A stretch of DNA of 64,000 nucleotides from the NCBI GenBank assembly GCA_002964805.2, contig PUDQ02000003.1, positions 1 to 64,000 on the forward strand, given 5' to 3'. The notes under the pieces were generated by a model. That model worked only from the letters and a program-made list of their open reading frames with translations. It searched no databases and had not been told where the DNA came from. Both the position numbers and the translations under genes were made by a program. Positions 1-8,085 of this stretch are shown one piece after another. Source of the DNA: Trametes villosa (Eukaryota > Basidiomycota > Agaricomycetes > Polyporales > Polyporaceae). Within the stretch, counting starts at the first letter, position 1, and each line of letters starts with the position of its first letter.

Positions 1-135
1 AACCCTAACCCTAACCCTAACCCTAACCCTAACCCTAACCCTAACCCCTAACCCTAACCCTAACCCTAACCCTAACCCTAACCCTAACCCTAACCCTAAC
101 CCTAACCCTAACCCTAACCCTAACCCTAACCCTAA
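1..135. repeat. Telomere repeat array (CCCTAA)n
   Basis: About 22 head-to-tail CCCTAA units open the window, read 5' to 3' on the + strand. This is the C-rich strand expected at the left end of a chromosome whose G strand is TTAGGG, the usual telomere repeat of basidiomycetes. One unit near base 45 has an extra C. The array passes without a gap into unique sequence at base 136, so this is a true chromosome end and not an internal stretch. Confidence 0.98.
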
Positions 136-299
136 GTGGTGGTGGTAAGAGGATAAGAGAGGTAAGATTAAAGTTCAATAGAAGCTTAGTCTGTATAGTA
201 GCCAAATATAAGCAAATAAGTAGCCACCTGGGTAGTGTCACAAACATGACAGGTGACGTGACAGACCCTGCCTGGCAGGCAGGGTCAGTCACAAGGGGG

Positions 300-330
300 T
301 GACGGTCCACAAGAATCTTGTGGACCGTCA
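300..330. repeat. 31-bp subtelomeric palindrome, copy 1
   Basis: Perfect inverted repeat with 15-bp arms, TGACGGTCCACAAGA and its complement, around a single central base. A GGGGG run lies directly upstream, as it does in the other two copies. Confidence 0.9.
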
Positions 331-365
331 CTCGTCACAGGTCATGTGGCCTAGGTCACGGGGGG

Positions 366-396
366 TGACGGCCACAAGGATTTCTTGTGGCCGTCA
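366..396. repeat. 31-bp subtelomeric palindrome, copy 2
   Basis: Same family as the copy at 300-330, with changed arms: TGACGGCCACAAG pairs with CTTGTGGCCGTCA around a five-base centre. The arm change (GGTCCA to GGCCA) occurs on both sides, so the pairing is kept. A GGGGG run precedes it. Confidence 0.85.
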
Positions 397-423
397 CTCT
401 TTGTGACAGAGATCACATGACCT

Positions 424-538
424 GTGACTCACATCGGCCCTCGCTCTATTCTGGTCACAAGCCGTGACTCACATCGGCCCTCGCTCTATTCTGGTCACAA
501 GCCGTGACTCACATCGGCCCTCGCTCTATTCTGGTCAC
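424..538. repeat. Three tandem 40-bp repeats
   Basis: Units begin at 424, 464 and 504. The first two are identical over 40 bp and the third matches for 35 bp before it diverges. Each unit begins GTGACTCACATCGG and contains CTCTATTCTGGTCAC. They are direct repeats with no spacers. Confidence 0.92.
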
Positions 539-556
539 GTCACCGGTAACAGGGGG

Positions 557-587
557 TGACGGTCCACAAGATTCTTGTGGACCGTCA
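557..587. repeat. 31-bp subtelomeric palindrome, copy 3
   Basis: Perfect inverted repeat with the same 15-bp arms as copy 1 and a T instead of an A at the centre. It is preceded by a GGGGG run and CACCGGTAAC. Confidence 0.9.
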
Positions 588-760
588 CCTCTCTGTGACA
601 GGTGAGGGCAGATTGCCCTCAATGGTCACGTCACCCCTTGCCTACCCTGCTCACCCACCTTGCCTCCAGCGGTTGCGGGAGCACTAGCCCACCAAAAATA
701 ATGAGTGTATGTGCGTTTTGTAGCCACAGATCAGGGCTATAAGTGTGTCACTAGGGGCAA

Positions 761-1935
761 GGGGCTAAGACCTGTGGATGCGAAGATATATACAAATTAC
801 TGACCTTGTCTCCAGGGCCATACCCTTGTCTCCACCTTGTCTCCAGCCGTTGTGAGACACCAAGTGCAGCTATTGACATGGTTGAAGTTGCGTCTTGTAG
901 CCACATAGCAGGGCTCCAACATTGTCCCTGGGGGCAAGGGAAACCGTGCCCAGATGGCCGAGCTATCAGCCAAATACTGACCTTGTCTCCAGCTTGTCTC
1001 CACCTTGTCTCCAGCTTGTCTCCACCTTGCCCCCGGCCATTGTGGGACAACCAGGGCACGTATTGCCATGATTGAAAATGCGGATTGTAGGTATGGAAAG
1101 GGGCTACAGGATCGTCCCTGGGGGCAAGGTAATCCGTCCACAGATGGTCGAGCTATAGACCAAATACTGACCTTGTCTCCAGCCTTGTCTCCACCTTGTC
1201 TCCACCTTGTCTCCAGCTTGCCCCCAGCCATTGTGGGGCAACCACTGGGCCAAATTGGATGAAACTGGGTGCGTCTTGTAGCCTCAGAATAGGTCTATTT
1301 AATGCACATATCAGGTCAGAAAGTGTGGTAGACAAGGGTGGGGCCATGGCCTTGCCTCCACCCTACAACCCTTGCCACCACCTTGCCCCCAGCCATTGTG
1401 GGACAACCAGGCCACCTATTGACACGAAACTGGGTGCGATTTAGAGCCCTGGCATGTGCCTACAATACTCCCACCAACATCTAGCCAGCCACCCAGCCAG
1501 AGAGCCAGGGTTGACCTTGTCTCCACCCTGCCACCCTTGTCTCCACCCTTGCCCCCGGCCATTGCGGCACAGCCACAGCACGTATGACCATGAGAGTGGA
1601 TGCGTTTTGTAGGCATGGATGAGGGCTACAAGATCGTCCCTGGGGGCAAGGGAATTGGTGGCCTGGTTGCGGAGATACATGTCAATTACTGACCTTGTCT
1701 CCAGCTTGCATACCCTTGTCTCCAGCTTGCCCCCGGCGATTGCGGCACGACCAGGGCACGTATGACCATGAGACCAAGTGCATCTTGTAGCCAAGAACCT
1801 AGGCTACAATATTGTCCCTGGGGGCAAGGTGATATGCGCCCTAATGGCCGAGCTACAGCCCTAATACTGACCTTGTCTCCACCTTGTCTCCAACCTTGTC
1901 TCCCCCAGATGCGCATCTGGCCAGTGTTATATAGA
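761..1935. repeat. Degenerate subtelomeric array of CTTGTCTCC(A) units
   Basis: The stretch is built from clusters of CCTTGTCTCCAGC/CACC blocks near 800-845, 980-1035, 1165-1215, 1515-1545, 1690-1725 and 1868-1900. They are separated by a recurring module with CCATTGYGGGACAACC, CTTGTAGCC, TGTCCCTGGGGGCAAGG and CGAGCTA...ACTGACC. The higher-order unit is roughly 180-350 bp. Several open frames on both strands arise from the repeats themselves (repeating GDKVETR/WRQ-like peptides) and are not supported as genes. Confidence 0.8.
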
Positions 1936-1941
1936 TAGAGT

Positions 1942-2238
1942 CTAGATGTCGTCCTCGAACTCATTCAACGTCCCAAGCATCGCTTCAGCTTTGACTTGGG
2001 GTGGGCCCGGATTCTCCCCGGGTCCTATAGCTTGGGATGCCGACTCGTCGTCAGCGATCCCAGGAGTCTTGTACTCGTCCGGCAGTGAGGTCAAGGTGGA
2101 GGGGAGGCTGATGTCTCCCCGTTCCTGCCTCGGGGTAGCCTCCGTGTCGGGTTCATCCAGTTCGGGGAGGTTACTGGCGGTGGGCGACGGGTTTTTTTCA
2201 CCCGTCGTCCTTTTGGATGTCTTGTTGTTCTTCACCAT
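1942..2238 (-). CDS. Small hypothetical protein, possibly the N-terminal remnant of a retroelement Gag
   Basis: A 98-codon open frame reads leftward toward the telomere. It starts at a well-placed ATG (CACGACCACCATGG context) and stops where the subtelomeric repeat array begins. The product is hydrophilic: a basic first dozen residues (MVKNNKTSKRTTGEK), then a Pro/Glu/Asp/Ser-rich segment ending NEFEDDI. I see no domain. Upstream on the same strand lies a segment bounded by TGTTA and TAACA that could be an LTR, so this may be the start of a gag gene cut off by the repeats. It could equally be a short subtelomeric gene or chance. Confidence 0.35.
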   Translation of the reverse strand: MVKNNKTSKRTTGEKNPSPTASNLPELDEPDTEATPRQERGDISLPSTLTSLPDEYKTPGIADDESASQAIGPGENPGPPQVKAEAMLGTLNEFEDDI

Positions 2239-2361
2239 GGTGGTCGTGTGTAGACAAGAAGGGAACGCAAAAAAATGTAAAGCAGAGTAGTAGAGCGCCG
2301 ATACTATCGGTGGAGGTCTTGAATCAAGCCCGAGTGCGTTGAACCGAGTCTATACTCGAGG

Positions 2362-3139
2362 TGTTACGCGAAGGTACAAGATTAAGACGTGTCGGGCGCC
2401 TAACAGGCGCCCGGCGAGATAACTCGACCGCCACAACTGTATAGTAGGTACAAGCGCCCGCCCGACGGTCCGGTACCTCACACTAGGCCAAGGCGGTATC
2501 CGTACAGCAGAAGTCAGTACTGAGAGGATACTTAGCCAAGGCGGGATTGATACCAGCAACGTGGCTGATTCAAGATGCCCTGGGAATACTTATCTGATAT
2601 GGAGAACGGGTCATTCCAGTACTTAATCCGATACGGAATCGGGGTCAGCCGAGCTCAGTATCTATTCAGTACTTGGGGTCACCCGGCGGTGTAGTCATTA
2701 CAGCCGGGCGGGTATGCTAAACCCGGCCGATATATATATCTAGATGTATAATCTATGTGTCCTGATGCATGTGGCACCTTGCATGGCGATGCAGCCGCCT
2801 CGGGCTTTTGTTGATGATGTCGGGGGTCCTTGCCTGGGGTGGGCATTCCCCAATTTCCGGACACACACACTCTGAGAGATACCCAGCCCCGACCCCGGGC
2901 ACCACCTGGTGTGTGCATTGTACCGAGTAGTAGTTCGAGATCTGGGACTTGAGCACCATCTGTACGATCTAAGGTTGGTGCACCCTGCAGGGCGGCAACG
3001 GTCTACACTTATACCCCACATGATACTGGAGCCGAAGTGCAGACCACCACACATCTCGGATCTTTACAGATCCAGAGCTAGATAGAGAGTGTGCAACGAT
3101 CTGGGGAGCAGTACATTCTTTCGGTTCCCGACGCTAACA
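2362..3139 (-). repeat. Possible solo LTR, minus orientation
   Basis: Read on the minus strand, this 778-bp segment starts TGTTAGCG and ends CGCGTAACA, giving TG...CA ends within short inverted repeats. It contains a TATA-like run (GATATATATATC near 2730-2742) and a hairpin (GGGCGCC-TAACA-GGCGCCC near 2394-2413). It lies about 120 bp upstream of the small gag-like frame at 2238. No second LTR is present in the window, so the assignment rests on the ends alone. Confidence 0.3.
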
Positions 3140-3900
3140 GGCGTCCAGGGGTACTGGGACACCTGCGGGCTCAAACGTACCGGAGCCGACCCGAAAAACG
3201 CTCCCCGGCCTTCTTAATGGACAGGGGCGGGACAGCAATCGACAGGCCGGGCGGCCGGAGACGGGCGCGGTCATGAAACTCCCGTGCTTAGGACGTGCAC
3301 AACAGAGGGGACTGCAGACGAGACGGCCACGAAGGGCCACCGTGCAGGTGGTGGCGGCCGTGGACGTGTAGGCATCATAAGCTCATCTCGGCGTCGCACG
3401 CGGACTCGTGTAATGAGACACATAAGCTTGCTGCTGACCAGCAGCTATTCAACCCGCTCGACGGCACTCTCCCTGAAGGACGACAAAAGTCGGACCACCT
3501 ATAGTAGTCGTGGGTTGACAGCGCAGACGTGCTTGAGCCGAAGAGTATTCACCTCGACACACCGGCCGTCGCACTTCGAGTCCGTAGCATTCGCCTTAGC
3601 ACATACGAATACTCGAGACCGACAATATATCTAGCACCAGCTCGAGCAGCGCAGGGACCGGCGGGGGCAAACGTGGCACACACCAAGAGAATGAGCAGGG
3701 AGGACGATTATATGATTGCGAGAGGACCCAAAGCACGATGCAGGAAAAGCTCGGAACGCGATGATTAGCTCGGTGATAGTATGCAGATGATAGCGAACTT
3801 TTATGCCGCCGTACGCCCTCCCCTCCCCTCGTCACCCCACCAGCCACGTAGACGAGCGCGACGACGTGGACGCGATGTCCACGTCACACACTACGTCCGC
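3140..3900. other. Intergenic, nothing recognised
   Basis: Open frames here are short, overlap each other on both strands and show no family resemblance. The last 100-200 bases are probably the 3' untranslated region of the Hsp10 gene, which ends at 3901 on the minus strand. Confidence 0.6.
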
Positions 3901-4461
3901 TCACTCCTGGATCTTCGCGAGGATCTCCGAGTCACGGAACAAGAAGTACTCCTGTAGCACACACACATCAGCATACTACTCATCCCACCAAACGCACCCG
4001 CGCGCCGCGCCGCGCCCTCCCCAAGTACGACGCACGACGCACAACACACGAAAAGCACTCACCTCGTCCCCAACCTTGATCGGGTTCCCGCCCCAGCCGG
4101 GCAGGAGGACGCGGTCGCCAGCCTGGACGATCGTGGGCCGGACGGTGCCCGTCTTGTCGGGCGCGCCGGGCCCAGTCGCGATGACGGTCGCCTCGGGCAG
4201 CGGGCTGCTCGTCGCGGACGAGGGCAGGTACACGCCGCTCGCCGTTTTCTACATCCACACGCGCCGTCGTCAGCTTGCATCCTGGAATGCACGCGCAGGA
4301 GGGGGACGTACCGTCTCAGGCTTGAAGCGGCGGACGAGGACGCGGTCGAGGAGGGGCACGACGGCCTTGATGCTCTTGAACGTCGCCTGGGCAGCCTGCA
4401 CGAACGCACTCACTCAGTACCCAGCTCTCCTCCACACCGCACGGGCAAGCAAGCGCACCAT
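3901..4461 (-). CDS. hsp10: Mitochondrial 10-kDa chaperonin (Hsp10/GroES)
   Basis: Co-chaperonin that caps the Hsp60 folding chamber in the mitochondrial matrix. The spliced product is 107 aa, normal for the family. Exons (minus strand): 4461-4459, 4395-4312, 4248-4063 and 3951-3901. The first exon is only the ATG; the next begins AAQATFKSIK. Introns are 63, 63 and 111 nt with GT-AG ends. Family hallmarks are PLLDRVLVRR near the start, SGVYLPSSAT in the mobile loop, the stretch from ATVIATGPG to GDRVLLPGWGGNPIKVGDE, and the C-terminal EYFLFRDSEILAKIQE. The gene looks complete and functional. It points toward the telomere, and its stop codon lies 3.9 kb from the chromosome end. The one-codon first exon is inferred from the splice sites and family length. 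Confidence 0.95.
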
Positions 4462-4909
4462 TTGTGCAAGACAGAGAGAAGGCGGAGACGAAGACGGGGA
4501 GACGGAGGAAGACGGCGGGAGAGAGCGAGTGACAGAGCACAGTAGGCGCCCGATGACCGTCCCGGATTTTCTAACCGCCCACTTGTTTGTCCCGGCCAAA
4601 CAACGGCCCAGAACTCTCTCGAATCCCGACGCTCACACACACAGCGCGCACGGAGAGACAAACGGGATATATCGGGCTGGGGTAGTAGGAAGGGTAGGTA
4701 GGATGTGCGCGTATAGTACATTGCGGGATGTCGACTACGAACGGGGAAGGAGACGTAAACAGGACGGGCGAGCACAGAAAGCGAGGGGTGCGAGACTGTC
4801 TACTACCAAGTACCAAGTACCGGCACGGCGCGAGTCTATTAGAATGCTACTCGAGAGGCGGAAAGATCGTCCACGGGGGAGACACAAGACAAGACAGACA
4901 GACCTGACC
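4462..4909. promoter_or_regulatory. Hsp10 upstream region and MYND-gene 3' region
   Basis: This 448-bp gap lies between the Hsp10 start and the stop codon of the next minus-strand gene, so it must hold the Hsp10 promoter and the 3' end of the MYND transcript. I did not find a convincing heat-shock element (nGAAnnTTCn) or TATA box by eye. Confidence 0.5.
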
Positions 4910-7900
4910 CTAGTCAATCATCATATCCACGTCCTCCTCTTCCTCCCCTCCTCCCGCCGCACCCGCGCCCGCGCCCGCGCCGGCACCCGTCCTCGACGGC
5001 CCCGCCGCAGGCTCCTCCTGGCCACGCGCCCGCGCGCCCTGGATGCTCTGCACGAGCCGTCTCAGCTCCTCGTCCCTCGCTCTCCCCGCCTCGCCCGCGC
5101 CCGCCTCGCCCGCGGTGACCGGCCAGCGCATCTGCGGCTGCCCCGCCCGCGCGGGGTACGTCCACGTCCCCTCCATGATCGCCGTCAGCGCGGGCAGCGC
5201 CTGCCGCGCCGCCGCCAGCGCCGCGGGCGACGGCCCCATCCGTGCTGCGTCCGCGACGCCCGGGCCGTTCGCGGTCGCAGCCGCCCCGGGAGCCCCAATC
5301 GCTTGCAGGACCTCGGGCGGGACGACGTCCATGAGCGTCGCGTGCATCTCCCGCCACCGCGCCTCATGCGCTCTTCGCTGCGCCGCCGCACCCGTCGCGC
5401 CCGCCTCTGCCGCCGCTGTCGCCGTGCCTGTCGTCGCCGTGCCGGTGCCTTCTGCCGCAAGCCGCGTCTCCGCCGCGACCGCCCTCGCCTGCCTCTCTCG
5501 CTCCCGTGCCTCTCTGCGCTCCGACCGCCCTACGACGGTCCCGCCCGCTGTGACGCCCGCACCCGCCGCCGCCGCCGCAGCAGCAGCAGCAGCCGTAGTA
5601 GGGGGGACCGCCGCGGCGCCGTGGTGGTGGTGATGATCACCGTCCTCCTCGGGGTCCTTCGCGCTGCACCAGAAGCGGTGTCCCTCGCTCCACGCCGTGC
5701 TCTGGCACTCCTTCCCGCAGTACTTTGCTTTCCTGCAGCGTCGGCACTTGGCGAACTCGCGCGGGAACCTTTCCCACTTCCCGCATAGCACTACCGCCCG
5801 CACTCGTCAGCAAACCCACCCACAAACAGAAGAAGCAAACTCACTGTTAGCACACTGCCGGATGCCCCCGCGACTATCGTCCTTCCGGCACGCATTCCGC
5901 ATGATGACCCCCGCCCAGTACTGGATCTCCGGCGGCAGGCTCGGCGGCGGGTTCGACGACTCGAGCTCCGACGAGCTGTGCCGGTACGTGAACCGCTCCA
6001 CCAGCGCGAACACGTTCGTCATCCGCGGCGGCCGTGCACTGCCGTTCGCCGTCGACGACGGCGCGCGCTCCTTCTCCTTCTCCTTGCCCCGCCCGGTCGC
6101 CGTGTTGAACGCCTTCACGAACGGGTGCGCGTCCTTGGACGATGACGCGCTCGCGTTGGCTGCCTGGGCGACCCGACTCGAAGACGCTGCCGTAGAGGCC
6201 GATGCAGACGCGCCGTTCACGGTACTGGCGCTACTGCTGCTCGACGACGCCTGTCCGTACCGTCCCTCACTCGCCAGCTGCAGCGTCGCCGGGTGGAAAC
6301 TCGGCCGCATCGTGTAGAACGCCTCCCTGCAGTGCGGGTACTTGCTCAGGTACGCCAGCAGCTGCAGGCTGAGCAGCACGTCCTCGTCCCGGTACGGTCC
6401 CGTCTCCGTCTCGCGCGGGTGATGATGATGGTGGTGATGGTGCGCCGCCCCGCCTGGAGTGCCCGTTGGGGGTGGGTTAATCGCCGCTGCGCCCCGCGGG
6501 TTGATCGCCCGCGGCGGCGTCGCGCCCTCCGCCTGACGCAGCCCCGGGACCTCCACCGCCGGCGTCGTCAAAAATGCGCCAGCCACAGCTGGCCGCGCCG
6601 CCGTCATCGGTAAGTTCGTCGTGCCCGCCCGCGGCGTCCGCTCGCCCGCTCCACCGTGACCGTCCGCGACCGCACGCGCAGGCGGGCCGTCAATCGCACC
6701 AGGCGCACCGGGCGGCGCGCCCATCGCGAAGTCGTCGTTCGCCTCGAGCGACACGATCCCGTCTTCGACGCCGACACCTGTCACTACGCCCTCGTCGTTG
6801 ATCACAATGTGTGGGTCCGAGTTCATGTCCATCGACGCGCCAGGACCAGCAGGCCCCGCCGCGTCCGTGACGATGCCGACCGCGCGTCTGGAGTGCGTTG
6901 CGCGGATCGTGCCCGTGTCCGATGGCTGGCGTTCAGGAGATGGGGAAGGGGCGTCGCCATCGCGGCCCTCGCGGTCCATGTCGACGTCGCCGTCGTCCTC
7001 GGTCTCCGTCTCCGGTCTTGAGTTCGCGGCGGATGTAGACGTCGAGGGGCCGGCCGACGCCGCGGGGACGTTCAAACGCGACGAGCGGTGTGATCGCCGG
7101 TTCGCGACGGCGGGTGCAGTGGTAGGCTGGTCCCAAACAGGACGGGCGATAATCGTGCCGCTGCGGTCTCTCGCGGGGACGACAACGGCGCCGGTGGGGG
7201 TATTGCCGCCGTTGGGCGTGGCGTTCGTGGAGGTATCTGCGGAGGTATCGGTGTCCTGTGCGCGGGAAGCGCCGGGCGTTGCCTGATCGGTCTGCATGGG
7301 CTCCTGCACGAAGTCAGGACGAGGAACGGACAAGTCAAACTAAGGATGACGCACGTCTTGAGAGACATCCATGGACGCGTCTGCGGGCCTAAGCAGACGC
7401 TCCGCCGCGATCTGGCGTTCGAGAGCGCGGGCGATGGCCGCGGCTTGTTCGCGCTGTCTTGCATCTATCTGGGCCTGTCTCCGAGCCAAACGTTGCTCCC
7501 TCGACTCCCTGGGCATGCCATTCGCACCGAGGGAGGGCCCGACGGGAAAGCCCTTGCTTGCGAGCCAGGCCTCGAGGATGCAGCCGACGACATCAAGCGT
7601 GCCGGCCTGGACGACGCGACTGCGGATGGGCTCGCTGCCGCGAACACCGATGTTGACGATGCACTGGAACGCGAGCGAAAACCGGTACGCCGTATGCTTG
7701 TCGTAGGACTTGGGTAGGAGCGTCGGGACGGGCTTGGGCGGGTGGGTCGAGGACGGTGCGAGGCCGTAGAAAGTGGCGGGGTTGTCTGGGGGCGGAGGGG
7801 AGATGCAGAAGTCGTGAAGGATACGTACAAGACGCTCGAGGCCGCCGTCCATGGTCATGATCTCGCGTATGCGGGGAGAGGTGGAGGTGAGATAGACGAG

Positions 7901-8085
7901 ATGGGTAAGGGAGTTGAAGAGCGGAAGCGGCGAGTTCGTGTCGAGCGCTGCCAACCAAACCCTCGTTCGCAGTGTTCTCCGCGCAAGCTAAGCAAGTCAG
8001 ACGTACCTCGTCTGTCATAGAGCTGTGAGGAGATGCAGACACAGGCCCGATTCTGGGCTGGGAAGGCGAAGTTGGACTCGCGCAT
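4910..8085 (-). CDS. mub1/samB: MYND zinc-finger protein, Mub1/SamB type
   Basis: Homologue of yeast Mub1 and Aspergillus SamB. Yeast Mub1 acts with the ligase Ubr2 and with Rad6 to ubiquitinate Rpn4; SamB affects hyphal growth. Exons (minus): 8085-8007, 7947-7355, 7303-5845 and 5790-4910, giving 1003 aa. Introns are 59, 51 and 54 nt with clean GT-AG sites and matching phases. Residues 1-230 are the conserved N-terminal region (MRESNFAFPAQNRACVCISS, then RIREIMTMDGGLERLVRIL). A long low-complexity middle holds an eight-His run. The region around 590-710 includes PEIQYWAGVIMRNACRKDD. The MYND finger is at about 713-751, with Cys pairs in CRRCRKAKYCGKECQ and a closing GHRFWC. The tail after the finger is Ala- and Glu-rich. 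The protein is longer than the roughly 600-aa relatives because of these disordered insertions. Confidence 0.9.

Larger units (their letters stand above)
136..760. repeat. Subtelomeric GTGAC/GTCAC-rich region with palindromes
   Basis: No gene is seen here. The segment is crowded with GTGAC and its complement GTCAC. It holds three near-identical 31-bp palindromes (listed separately), a block of three 40-bp direct repeats, and a smaller inverted repeat near 267-285 (CCCTGCCTGGCAGGCAGGG). Such dense inverted repeats next to a telomere suggest subtelomeric repeat DNA that could bind protein or fold into cruciforms; that role is inference. Confidence 0.7.

Noticed and set aside
41..331. Open frame with Arg-Val repeats at the telomere
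   Set aside because: It is the telomere repeat read in frame on the minus strand.
424..538. CRISPR-like repeats
   Set aside because: The units are directly adjacent with no spacers, and the genome is eukaryotic.
751..1964. Seven overlapping open frames on both strands
   Set aside because: They follow the subtelomeric repeat unit and change frame with it; no stable protein family or codon pattern is seen.
3803..5788. Long plus-strand open frame of 661 codons, Arg-rich
   Set aside because: It lies opposite the exons of Hsp10 and the MYND gene, whose spliced products match known families. Its composition is that of a GC-rich antisense shadow.
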